Below are positions 8,633 through 17,029 of a stretch of 64,000 nucleotides of DNA, in pieces (the stretch's first letter is position 1; each line of letters starts with the position of its first letter). The position numbers and the translations under genes are program-made. The notes beneath the pieces were generated by a model. It did not search any database and was not told the DNA's origin. It saw only the letters and a program-made list of their open reading frames with translations. The stretch is from assembly GCA_050747525.1 (NCBI GenBank), contig JBOGOC010000080.1:1-64000 (forward strand). The letters are read 5' to 3'. This DNA comes from JBOGOC01 sp050747525 (GTDB taxonomy: Bacteria > Acidobacteriota > Polarisedimenticolia > JACPZX01 > DASXTC01).

Positions 8633-9514
8633 ATGCAGCCACGCACTTCCGGTGCGGGCGCGGCGGCCGGCGCCACGCTGGAGGATCGCCAGTCCCACCT
8701 CGAGCAGATCCTGCGCGACATCGGCTCGTGCGTCATCGGGTTCTCGGGGGGCGCCGACAGCTCGCTCCTGGTCAAGGTGGCCGCCTCGGTGCTCGGGGAT
8801 CGTGCCCTGGCCGTGACCGCCGTCTCCGCCTCGCTCGCCGAACGTGATCGCGCGGTGGCCTGCGCCCTGGCGGCCGACATCGGCGTGCGCCACCTGCTGG
8901 TGGACTCTCACGAGTTCGACGACCCGCGGTACACGGCCAACGCCCCGACACGATGCTTCTTCTGCAAGCAGGAGCTGTTCACGCTGCTGCGCACGGTGGC
9001 CGACACGCATGGGCTGCATGCCATCGCCTACGGCGCCATCACCGACGATCTGGGTGACTTCCGCCCGGGCATGGACGCGGCGCGACAGGCGGGAGCGCGC
9101 GCGCCGCTGCTGGAGGCGGGGTTTTCCAAGAACGACGTCCGCGAGCTGAGCCGACGCCTGGGGCTGAGCACCTGGGATCGTCCCGCCTCCGCGTGCCTCT
9201 CGTCGCGCGTGCCGCACGGCGTCGTGGTGGAGCCGTCGGTGCTGCGCCGCGTGGAGCTGGCGGAGGACTTCCTGCTGGAGCGCGGGTTCCGGCAGGTGCG
9301 GGTGCGGGCCCATGGCGAGCTGGCCCGCGTGGAGTGCGACCCGCGCGACCTGCCGCGCCTGATGGAGCCCGGCATGCGAGAAGCGGTGGCCGGGCGGCTG
9401 CGCGAGGTGGGATTCCGGCACGTGACCGTCGATCTGGAGGGCTACCGCAGCGGCAGCCTCAATCCGCCGGGCGCGCCAGTCCCGATCCCACCAGGTGAAA
9501 CGAAGCCACGGTGA
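8633..9514 (+). CDS. larE: LarE-like ATP-dependent sulfur transferase
   Basis: This 293-residue PP-loop protein has the ATP pyrophosphatase motif SGGADSS (38-44). LarE makes the nickel-pincer nucleotide cofactor of lactate racemase by converting cofactor carboxylates to thiocarboxylates. The cysteines C108 and C111 (RCFFCK) and C188 (ASACLSSR) are present. Some LarE proteins give up the sulfur of a single cysteine, while others hold three cysteines that can bind an iron-sulfur cluster; this one is of the three-cysteine kind. No larB, larC or larA gene is in the window. The last 56 bases overlap the 3' end of the oppositely oriented permease gene. Confidence 0.88.
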   Translation: MQPRTSGAGAAAGATLEDRQSHLEQILRDIGSCVIGFSGGADSSLLVKVAASVLGDRALAVTAVSASLAERDRAVACALAADIGVRHLLVDSHEFDDPRYTANAPTRCFFCKQELFTLLRTVADTHGLHAIAYGAITDDLGDFRPGMDAARQAGARAPLLEAGFSKNDVRELSRRLGLSTWDRPASACLSSRVPHGVVVEPSVLRRVELAEDFLLERGFRQVRVRAHGELARVECDPRDLPRLMEPGMREAVAGRLREVGFRHVTVDLEGYRSGSLNPPGAPVPIPPGETKPR

Positions 9515-10271
9515 GCGCCACCAGCGCGCCGGGGAAAAGAAGCATCCACCAGTCTCCCGGTCGGGTGGCCGCCGAGGCGATCATCTGTCCCCACGTCGGC
9601 GTGGGAGGCTGAACGCCCAGCCCGAGGAACGACAGGGAGGCTTCGGCCATCACCGCCGATCCGGCACCGAACGCGGCCGCCACCGCCACCGGCGGAAGCC
9701 CGACGGGAACCAGGTGCCGGGCCAGGACGCGGCCGGGGCCCGCCCCCGCCGCGCGCGCGGCCTCGGCCAGCCCGCCCGCGGCGTGGCGCATCACCTCGGC
9801 GCGCATGTAGCGCGCGATGATCCCCCAACGCACCACGCCGACCGCGGCGCCCACCATCACCCAGGCGGGCACACTGGATCCGGTGGCGCCCTGCGCGGGG
9901 CGCAGGGCCGCGATGAGCAGCAGCAGAACGAGCGAGGGGACGGCGAGCGAGGCGTCGATGAGCCGGGCCAGCGCCAGGTCGATCCCGCGGCGCGCGTAGC
10001 CCGCCAGGGCCCCCACCGGAATCCCGACCAGCAGGGACACCATCGTGGCGAACGAGGCCACCAGGATGGACGGCCGGGCACCGTGAGAGATCCGCGACAT
10101 GACGTCGCGTCCCAGCTCGTCCGTCCCCATCCAGCGTCCCGGCCCAGGAGGAAGGAGCCGGCGGTCCAGATCGATGGCCAGAGGGTCGGCGGTGACCCAT
10201 GGCGCCAGCAGCGCGAGCAGGACCACCCCGGCCAGAAGGGCGGACCCGGCGGCGGCGCGGCGGGACGTCAC
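9459..10271 (-). CDS. dppC: Peptide/nickel-type ABC transporter permease (DppC-like)
   Basis: This 270-residue inner-membrane permease has the binding-protein-dependent transport fold. It starts with one membrane helix (about 9-28) and has the typical segment GTDELGRDVMSRISHGARPSI. The EAA cytoplasmic loop is EAARAAGAGPGRVLARHLVP, where it contacts an ATPase. C-terminal motifs ASLSFLGLGVQPPTPTWGQMI are diagnostic of DppC/OppC. The GTG start overlaps the stop of the dppB-like gene (GTGA). No ATPase gene is present in the cluster, so the energising subunit must be encoded elsewhere. The coding 3' ends of this gene and larE overlap by 56 bp. Confidence 0.92.
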   Translation of the reverse strand: MTSRRAAAGSALLAGVVLLALLAPWVTADPLAIDLDRRLLPPGPGRWMGTDELGRDVMSRISHGARPSILVASFATMVSLLVGIPVGALAGYARRGIDLALARLIDASLAVPSLVLLLLIAALRPAQGATGSSVPAWVMVGAAVGVVRWGIIARYMRAEVMRHAAGGLAEAARAAGAGPGRVLARHLVPVGLPPVAVAAAFGAGSAVMAEASLSFLGLGVQPPTPTWGQMIASAATRPGDWWMLLFPGALVALTVASFHLVGSGLARPAD

Positions 10272-11236
10272 GCGGCCGCCTTGCTGCCGTCATGCCGCGT
10301 GCGCGGGTCGAGCAGGCGGTACGCGGCATCGGCCAGCACCGAGGCCGCCAGCGTGGCCGCGGCGGCCAGCAGGCAGACGCCCAGCAGCACCGGCGCGTCG
10401 CGGCGGCTGGCCGCCACGTAGAGCAGACGCCCGGCTCCCGGCAGCGCGAAGATCGACTCCACCAGCACGCTGCCGCTCACCAGCCCGGGCAGCATGAGGG
10501 CAGCCAGCGACACCATGGGCACCGCCGCTCCCGACAGCCCGTGCGTCATCATCACGCGATCCAGCGAGGCGCCTCGGGCCCGCGCGGCGCGCGACAGCGG
10601 CGCGCGCGCCACCGACTCCAGAGCGTCCCGGCACAGCCGGATGGCCAGGGCGAGCGACCCCAGCGCCAGCGCCGCGCAGGGGAGCACCCAGTGAGCGGGG
10701 GCGCCCGGCCAGGCGCCGTCGTGCGTGGGGCCGCTTCCTCCGGGCCCCATGAGGGGAAGCCACGCCATGCGCACCGCGATCAGGTGCTGCAGCACCAGCG
10801 CCACCCAGAACACCGGCAGCGCTTGCAGCAGATACAACGCGGCCGACACGGCCCGCGATCCGGCGGACAAAGGTCGGCGCGCGGACAGCGCCGCCAGCGG
10901 GATCGCCGTGGCGAAGGTCGCGATCATCGCCAGCGCGCCGAGCCACAGCGACCAGGGGAGGGCGTCGCGCAGGAGGGAGGTCACGGGGCGCCCCGGCATC
11001 ACCGCGATGGAGACTCCCAGATCGAGGCGGGCCAGCTGACCCATCCAACGCAGGTAGCTCTCTTCGACGGGGGAGGCGTCCGGGCGGAGGGTCAAGGTCT
11101 GCGCCCCTCCCGTGCCGGGCTCGTCCGTGGTGATCGGCTCACCGGGCAGCCAACGCACGGCCGCGTGCAGCAGAAAGGTGAGCAGCACGAAGGTGGCCAC
11201 GGCGGTGGCCAGGCGGCGCATCAGCCAGGAGGGCAT
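10268..11236 (-). CDS. dppB: Peptide-type ABC transporter permease (DppB-like)
   Basis: This is a 322-residue inner-membrane permease of the DppB/OppB family. It has an N-terminal transmembrane helix (about 9-28), a periplasmic region, then five more membrane segments. The EAA-like loop is SRAARARGASLDRVMMTHGL, followed by LVSGSVLVESIFALPGAGRLL, a well-conserved DppB motif. It partners with the DppC-like permease and the upstream binding protein. It starts 10 nt after that gene's stop without a clear ribosome site, suggesting coupled translation. Confidence 0.92.
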   Translation of the reverse strand: MPSWLMRRLATAVATFVLLTFLLHAAVRWLPGEPITTDEPGTGGAQTLTLRPDASPVEESYLRWMGQLARLDLGVSIAVMPGRPVTSLLRDALPWSLWLGALAMIATFATAIPLAALSARRPLSAGSRAVSAALYLLQALPVFWVALVLQHLIAVRMAWLPLMGPGGSGPTHDGAWPGAPAHWVLPCAALALGSLALAIRLCRDALESVARAPLSRAARARGASLDRVMMTHGLSGAAVPMVSLAALMLPGLVSGSVLVESIFALPGAGRLLYVAASRRDAPVLLGVCLLAAAATLAASVLADAAYRLLDPRTRHDGSKAAA

Positions 11237-11246
11237 CGTCGGGGAC

Positions 11247-12866
11247 TCAGCGGTGCCGGCGCTCGTCCGGCGGGACCCACCAGGCGAGCAGGCCCGGGTA
11301 CCAGTTCCACAGTCCCGCGGAAGTCAGCTCGGGGTGGCGGAACCGGCGCGAGATGGCGACCACCGATCCGGCGATCGCCACGAAGGTGCACGGCTGGTCC
11401 TGATGCAGGAGGGCCTGCATCTCGCGCAGCAGGGCCTCCTCGGCCTTCGGGTCGAGCGTGCGGCGCGCCCGCTCGGCGAGCGCGTCGAAGGCGGCGCTGC
11501 GGTAGCCGCCGAAGTTGGTGCCCGATCCCGGCTGGATCAGCGAGGAGTGGAAGTAGGCGTACGGATCGGGGTACGGCTCCAGCGACCACTGGTACACGGC
11601 CGCGTCGAAGCTGCGCGCATAGACCTGGGGTCTCATCACAGCCCATTCGAGCCCCTGCAGGGTGACGCTCACCCCGGCGGCCCGGGCGGACCTCTCGAGC
11701 AACTGCGCGATCTCGCGGTAGTCGGGAGAAGTGGTGGGATAGATGAGCGTGAAGGCGAACGGCCCCTGGGGGCCTTCGCGGAGGCCGTCACCGTTCCGGT
11801 CGACGACCCCTGCCTCGTCCAGCAGGCGCGCGGCGGCGGCCGGATCGTAGGGGAGCGGCTCCAGCGCCGGGTCGCCCCCCCACACGTCCACGAGGGTGGC
11901 CGGCACGCGGTACACCCCCTGCTGGATGGTGGCGGTGTAGGCACGCCGATCGAGCAGCATGGTCATGGCGCGCCGCACGCGCGGGTCGCGGAACACGCCG
12001 TGGGCCGCGTCGACGTTCCAGTAGATCATCTGCATCACGCGCGTGGGGACGATGCGCGCGCGGAAGGGGAGTCCGGCGTCCCCGCCGGCATGAGAGCGCA
12101 GCCAGTCCACACCCAGGGGCGCAACGTCCACGTCACCCGTTCCCACGGCCGCGCGCAGCGTTTCGGCGCTGGGGACCACGCGCTGAACGTAGCGATCGAC
12201 CCAGGGGCGCCCGGCGAAGTACTGCCGGTTCGCCTCCAGCACGATGCTCTGCTGAGGCTCCCACTTGAGAAAGACGAACGGGCCGGTCCCCACCGGGGCG
12301 CGGTCCAGCGCCGAGGGGCCGTTGGGATCCCAGGGAAGGTGCGCGGGGAGGATGAACGTCTCGCGCCACCCCACGAGCGCTCCGGCGAAAGGCTCGCCGT
12401 AGGTGGCGCGCACGGTCAGATCGTCGGGAGCGGTGAGGCTCTCCAGAGGCCCGAAGTTCACGCGATGGCGGCGCCCGTCATCGAGCTGCTTGAGCAGCTT
12501 CTCCGTGTAGAGCACGTCGCGCGCGGTGAACGGCTTGCCGTCGTGCCAGCGCACTCCGGGCCGCAGGTGGAAGGTCACCTGACGGCCGTCAGGGGACGCT
12601 TCGAACGAGGCGGCCAGCCGCGGCACGATCGCAAGGCTCCCGTCGAAGTCGACCAACGAGTCGGCCACCAGGCGGCATATCTGAACCGCGGCCCGCTCGG
12701 AGGTGCGCGCGCAGTTGAGCGTGGTGGGCTCGACGCTGTCGCCGAAGACGAGCCAGTCGCCAGCGGAAGGGTCGTCGGGCGCCGGAGGGGCCGCCGCCGC
12801 GCACGACGCGGAAACGGCCAGGCAAAGGACCGCCCTGAGCGCGGCGTTCAGGATCGAGGCTGGCGT
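11247..12866 (-). CDS. ABC transporter substrate-binding protein (family 5), start codon anomalous
   Basis: This is a periplasmic solute-binding protein of the SBP_bac_5 family (oligopeptide, dipeptide or nickel type). Recognisable segments are LADSLVDFDGSLAIVPRLA, VTFHLRPGVRWHDGKPFTARDV, GTGPFVFLKW and DPRVRRAMTMLLDR. Reading upstream in frame gives a typical exported N-terminus (SILNAALRAVLCLAVSASCAA), so the gene must start before that. No ATG, GTG or TTG exists in that stretch. The first usual codon, GTG at 12668, would remove the signal peptide and about 66 residues. An ACG at 12866-12864 sits 9 nt after a perfect AGGAGG (12881-12876), which makes it the best candidate start (539 residues). 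A sequencing error (ATG read as ACG) is equally possible. It follows the propeller gene, whose stop codon overlaps the AGGAGG. Confidence 0.82.
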   Translation of the reverse strand, partial: TPASILNAALRAVLCLAVSASCAAAAPPAPDDPSAGDWLVFGDSVEPTTLNCARTSERAAVQICRLVADSLVDFDGSLAIVPRLAASFEASPDGRQVTFHLRPGVRWHDGKPFTARDVLYTEKLLKQLDDGRRHRVNFGPLESLTAPDDLTVRATYGEPFAGALVGWRETFILPAHLPWDPNGPSALDRAPVGTGPFVFLKWEPQQSIVLEANRQYFAGRPWVDRYVQRVVPSAETLRAAVGTGDVDVAPLGVDWLRSHAGGDAGLPFRARIVPTRVMQMIYWNVDAAHGVFRDPRVRRAMTMLLDRRAYTATIQQGVYRVPATLVDVWGGDPALEPLPYDPAAAARLLDEAGVVDRNGDGLREGPQGPFAFTLIYPTTSPDYREIAQLLERSARAAGVSVTLQGLEWAVMRPQVYARSFDAAVYQWSLEPYPDPYAYFHSSLIQPGSGTNFGGYRSAAFDALAERARRTLDPKAEEALLREMQALLHQDQPCTFVAIAGSVVAISRRFRHPELTSAGLWNWYPGLLAWWVPPDERRHR

Positions 12867-12879
12867 GGCCTTCGTCCTC

Positions 12880-15111
12880 CTACGGCGAGGGGGTGGCCTG
12901 CGGATCGAAAATCGTCGTGTTCCCCGCGGTGTCCACCACCCGCAACCTCACCTTGCCGCGGGCGGTGCCCTCGTCCAAGTTGAGCAGGAAGCTTTCGGCC
13001 GGAGTATCGCAGATGCCGTCGCGGCAGGAAAGGGGGAGCCAGGGCTTCCCCTCGTCGTCGGGCCCCAGGATGTACTCGGCGCGCGCGATCGCGCTGAGCG
13101 CATCCACCGCCTGCACCTCGAACACCAGGTGCCCGGCGGGGGGGCGGGAGGCGTTCTTGTTCGGCTCCACCTTGGGGGGCGTGCGGTCGACCACGAAACG
13201 GTACGAGACGGCCTCCGCCTGCAGGGCCCGCTCCGGCCCATTGGCGAGCGTGTCGTCCACCCGCACCTTCAGGAGGTACGACCCTTCGGTCAGATTCGAC
13301 TCGTCCAGCGCGAAGGGAGAGGCCGCCTCGGTGGTCAGGGAGCGGAACTCCGTCTCCCCGTCGCGCCGCAGCATCACCGTGGTGCGCAGGGAGTCCTGGT
13401 CGGGATCGGACGCATCCCAGGTGATCCAGCGCGAGGTTTTGGGCGGATCTCGGGGAGACTCTCCCTGCCGGGCCGGGGCCTTCTCACCGGGCGCCATCAC
13501 CAGGAGCGACGCGATCGACGGGGCCAGGTTCTGCGGCAGCAGGGTCACCTTCACGCGGTTGAGCGAGGGCATCACGTCGTTCTTGAGCCGGCTCAGCTCG
13601 GCGCGCCATTGGAGAAAGCGCCCCGGGGGGCTGGCGATGGCGGACCCGCGATCCACGGCGTACGACGGGGTCCACGGGCTCCACGAGTCGTCGGGGACCG
13701 GCCTGTTGCCGGAGCGCGTGGAGATCTCCACGCGCGCCCCGGACGGGATGTCGGCGTCCCAGGAGATCGAGCCCCATCGGGCGGCGCGCCCGGCGTCGTA
13801 GACCTCCGACACGTAGTTCCCCGAAGACAGGAAGGTGGCGTCCAGCGAGTACAGGCGGCCCGGGTTGCTGGTCCCCACCAGCGTGCGCCCGTCGGGCGCC
13901 CCCTGGATGGCCGTCACCTGCCCCTCGCGCACCTGGTGCAGCATGGTGGCCCCGTTGCCCGGCTCGACCCGGTACAGCCGCCCGGAGCCCGTCCCGCCGG
14001 TGCCGAACAGAACGGTGCCGTCCTTGGACTGCCCCAGCGCGTACACGCGCTCGCTGTCCGACTTCCAGACCAGCGCGGGCGGGCGCCCCTGCTCGATGCG
14101 GTACACACGTCCCAGGGTCCCCTCGCCCGGGCGCCCTGCCGCCGGCAGCAGCTCTCCCAGATCGATCTGGATCTTGCGCGGGGGATCGCCCGCGTCCTCC
14201 AGGATGGATCCGTCGGGAGCGGGGGTCACCTCGATCATCAGATCGCTCTTCTCGCCCGGCTTGCGGGGCGCGGGAGGAGCCTCCTGGCTCACGGCGGCGG
14301 CGTAGATCACGCCGTTGGGCGTGACCGTCACGGCCGACACCTCGCGCAGGTCGGTGTCGAGCAGCAGCTCGGCCTTCCCGTCGTCTCCGATGCGGTACAG
14401 CAGGCCGTCCGGGTCGGTCCCTGCCAGCAGCCGCCCCCCGGGGTCGAACGCCAGCGCGGTGATGTGCGCCTGGTCGCTGTCGAAGACGATCTCCTTCTGG
14501 TTCTTCGCGGTCACGCGGTAGACGATGCCTTTCTCTCCGGTCCCCACGTAGAGGCGCTGCTGCGGATCGATCACCATCGCCCACAGGTAGCGGTCCTCCA
14601 TCTCGGCCCAGGGCTCGGGATCCTTGCCGCGCGGCATCCTGTAGATGTCGCCGTTGGGGAAGGTGCCGATGAACAGGTCTCCGCCCGCGCCGGCGGCCAG
14701 CGCGCGCACCCCCAGATCGTCCATCTCGATCCCTTCGGCCGCCGTTCCCTTCTTGTCGATGGTGATCACCTCGGCGCCGTCACCCGCCCCCAGATGGATG
14801 CGCCCGCCGTCGTCCAGCGTGGCGGTCCAGATCTGCGAAGGGGCCTTCAGCTCGGAGGCTCCCGGGAACATCTCTCTCAGCGGGAGCGACAGGGTGAGGC
14901 GCCCCGCTTCGCCCACGGCCAGCCCTTCGGCGCGGCCTTCGATGCGCAGGGCGGCCGGGCGACCGTCACGCGGCGCCAGCGTTTCGGCGGTCTTGCTGTC
15001 GGGAGCAGGCGGCGCGGGGTAGTCCCACACCGCGGGAGACGACGCGCCGGCCTCTCCCGCAAGCGTCAGCAGGGCGGCCGCGGCGGCGGCAAGCAGGGGC
15101 AGGCGTCTCAT
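12880..15111 (-). CDS. Secreted beta-propeller / Ig-like protein
   Basis: This 743-residue exported protein has a clear signal peptide (MRRLPLLAAAAAALLTLAG, cleaved near EAGA). From about 90 to 480 it carries repeated propeller blades of the form DGRLLAGTDPDGLLYRI, GRLYVGTGEKGIVYRV and GRTLVGTSNPGRLYSLD. It continues with Ig/fibronectin-like sections (ISWDADIPSGARVEI, WITWDASDPDQDSL, VVDRTPPKVEPN). No catalytic motif was recognised. A binding or scaffolding role at the cell surface or periplasm is an inference. Its ATG overlaps the stop of the S55 peptidase gene by four bases and its stop overlaps the ribosome site of the binding-protein gene, so the three are translationally linked. Confidence 0.85.
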   Translation of the reverse strand: MRRLPLLAAAAAALLTLAGEAGASSPAVWDYPAPPAPDSKTAETLAPRDGRPAALRIEGRAEGLAVGEAGRLTLSLPLREMFPGASELKAPSQIWTATLDDGGRIHLGAGDGAEVITIDKKGTAAEGIEMDDLGVRALAAGAGGDLFIGTFPNGDIYRMPRGKDPEPWAEMEDRYLWAMVIDPQQRLYVGTGEKGIVYRVTAKNQKEIVFDSDQAHITALAFDPGGRLLAGTDPDGLLYRIGDDGKAELLLDTDLREVSAVTVTPNGVIYAAAVSQEAPPAPRKPGEKSDLMIEVTPAPDGSILEDAGDPPRKIQIDLGELLPAAGRPGEGTLGRVYRIEQGRPPALVWKSDSERVYALGQSKDGTVLFGTGGTGSGRLYRVEPGNGATMLHQVREGQVTAIQGAPDGRTLVGTSNPGRLYSLDATFLSSGNYVSEVYDAGRAARWGSISWDADIPSGARVEISTRSGNRPVPDDSWSPWTPSYAVDRGSAIASPPGRFLQWRAELSRLKNDVMPSLNRVKVTLLPQNLAPSIASLLVMAPGEKAPARQGESPRDPPKTSRWITWDASDPDQDSLRTTVMLRRDGETEFRSLTTEAASPFALDESNLTEGSYLLKVRVDDTLANGPERALQAEAVSYRFVVDRTPPKVEPNKNASRPPAGHLVFEVQAVDALSAIARAEYILGPDDEGKPWLPLSCRDGICDTPAESFLLNLDEGTARGKVRLRVVDTAGNTTIFDPQATPSP

Positions 15112-16985
15112 CGGCGGATCTCCAGGGTGGCCTTCTCGTACCCGCGCACGACGTGAGGCGTCTCGGCGTCGGCCTCCATCAGCACGCGGAACCGCGCGCG
15201 GTTCGGCGTCTCCAGGGCGGTGGCCGGAGGCAGCAGCACCGTGGAGATGGAGGGGGGCAGGTTAGGCAGGCGCTGCCCGGCCAGATAGGCCCCCGTGTCG
15301 GGCCGGATGATGGTGGCGTACAGCTTCTGGTTGGAGCGGAGGTGATTGAGCAGCCACACCAGATGCTCGAGGCTGCGCGGGACGAAGGACGGGCCTCCCC
15401 CCACCGCCTCCATCCGGCTCAGAGTGAGCGAGTCGCCCACCTGCAGCAGGGCCTTCCCTTCGGGGGCCTCGTCGGGAATCTCCAGCGGCAGATCCACCAC
15501 CATCGCTTCTTCGCGATAAGGCTGCAGCTTCACCTGCACGTGGATCGTCTCGCCGGGCTTCACCGTGTAGTTCTGCAGCCAGATCTTCTCCACGCGCGCG
15601 ATGCGGCGCGTGTCCTCGTAGTCGACCAGCAGGTTGATCCCGACGATGTTCGAGGGGCGGTCCTCGTTGTTCATCAGCAGATAGGTCATGTAGGCGACCG
15701 TCCCCGAGGCGTACAGCGCGGACAGGTCTCCCGAGTAGAGGTTGTCCAGCTTCACGTCCAGCCCGTCGGCCACCTGGATGCGCGACCCTTCGCGCAGGCG
15801 CAGGGTCATCTCGCCCGCCTCCTTCTCCTCGGCCGTCAGAAGACTCAACAGCGAGACGTGCAGCAGGCCCGGGGTGAGCAGCGGGTCGGGCACGATGTCG
15901 AAGCGGAACGATCGCGGCGTGCCGTCGGGCCGCTTCATCTCCACGCGCACGGGGACCATCTTCACCGACGGCCCGCGCTTGCCGGCCACCCCCGAGAACC
16001 GGTCCTGGGTGATGGCGCCGATCTCGTTGAGCGGGCTGGCCAGCTTGAACGACGACATCAGGCTGGGAAACGCTCCGTGCACGTAGGCCCGCGTCATGGG
16101 GAACGCGCTGGGGCCCATGCTGAACATGGGATGGCCGAATCCGAGCACCCGGTCGCCGTCCACGTGGGTGATGGTCCCCACGGCGGTGATGTCCAGGTCT
16201 CCGCGCACCAGCGCCACGCCGAACGCGGACCCCGGGACGAGCGGCGCGTCGGCCGCCGCGGCCGCGAGGCCGGGGGAGCCCGCCATGACGGGACGCATGG
16301 CCAGAGCCTCGAACCCGGGAAACCACGACCGCGCGGTGTCGGGATCGAACCCGGAGAAGGCCAGCGTGGGGCGCAACGACTGCAGCCCGGCGGGCGCGGG
16401 GACCGCGGGGAGCAGGCGGCGCTGCCACGACTTCATGAACTCCGCCACGCGGTCGGGGTGGAGCAGAAGCGAGACGGGAGCCGGCGGTGCGGAACGCGGT
16501 GATCCGGCCGGCGCCAGGGCGCCCGTCCCCGAAGGGGACGCTCCGGCCGAGGAGGGGAGATCGAGCCCCTTGTCGTAGATGGCCAGCATCTCTTCGATGG
16601 GGGTGATGCCGCAGATCGGCTCCTTGGCGAACCCCCACGAGTAGGCCACCGCCCCCACCAGCTTCCCGTCCACGTAGACGGGGCTGCCGCTCATCCCTTC
16701 CATGATGCCGGTCTCCCGCAGCGGCCCACCGTCCAGGCGAGCCAGGATCAGGTTCTTCTTGGGGAGGACGTTCTGCATGGTGCCCAGGATCTCGACGTTG
16801 AACTCCTCGACGGTGGTCCCCTTGAACACCGTGAGGCCCACCCCCTTCATGCCGGCAGACACGTCCTTGAAGGGGAGGATGCCGGGGCCGGAGGCGGCTC
16901 GCGCGGGGCCCCAGGAAAGGGCCGCGCCCAGGGAGAGCAGAACAATCGTTCGGACGAATCGGGGGGAAAAGAGCTTAACGTGCAT
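15108..16985 (-). CDS. Peptidase S55 (SpoIVB-like) domain protein
   Basis: This is a 625-residue exported protein. A signal peptide (about 1-30) precedes GILPFKDVSAGMKGVGLTVF, the usual start of the SpoIVB/S55 serine peptidase domain. The catalytic serine region is GIMEGMSGSPVYVDGKLVGA (about residue 100). The histidine/aspartate partners should lie in HVDGDRVLGFGHPMFSMG, which is also characteristic. The C-terminal 250 residues are beta-rich. In Bacillus, SpoIVB cleaves a membrane protein during sporulation; a non-sporulating role must apply here. It is the first gene of the minus-strand set that ends with the ABC permeases. Its start abuts a promoter with no ribosome site. Confidence 0.88.
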   Translation of the reverse strand: MHVKLFSPRFVRTIVLLSLGAALSWGPARAASGPGILPFKDVSAGMKGVGLTVFKGTTVEEFNVEILGTMQNVLPKKNLILARLDGGPLRETGIMEGMSGSPVYVDGKLVGAVAYSWGFAKEPICGITPIEEMLAIYDKGLDLPSSAGASPSGTGALAPAGSPRSAPPAPVSLLLHPDRVAEFMKSWQRRLLPAVPAPAGLQSLRPTLAFSGFDPDTARSWFPGFEALAMRPVMAGSPGLAAAAADAPLVPGSAFGVALVRGDLDITAVGTITHVDGDRVLGFGHPMFSMGPSAFPMTRAYVHGAFPSLMSSFKLASPLNEIGAITQDRFSGVAGKRGPSVKMVPVRVEMKRPDGTPRSFRFDIVPDPLLTPGLLHVSLLSLLTAEEKEAGEMTLRLREGSRIQVADGLDVKLDNLYSGDLSALYASGTVAYMTYLLMNNEDRPSNIVGINLLVDYEDTRRIARVEKIWLQNYTVKPGETIHVQVKLQPYREEAMVVDLPLEIPDEAPEGKALLQVGDSLTLSRMEAVGGGPSFVPRSLEHLVWLLNHLRSNQKLYATIIRPDTGAYLAGQRLPNLPPSISTVLLPPATALETPNRARFRVLMEADAETPHVVRGYEKATLEIRR

Positions 16986-16990
16986 TGCGG

Positions 16991-17019
16991 ATTCTGGTCC
17001 CCTGCGAGGTTCGTGTCAA
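16991..17019 (-). promoter_or_regulatory. Promoter of the S55 peptidase gene, apparently leaderless
   Basis: On the minus strand TTGACA (17019-17014) is followed by a 17-bp spacer and CAGAAT (16996-16991). Only five bases (CCGCA) lie between the -10 and the ATG at 16985. The predicted transcript start coincides with the start codon and no properly spaced ribosome site is present. Confidence 0.55.
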
Positions 17020-17029
17020 GGCGGGCCGG

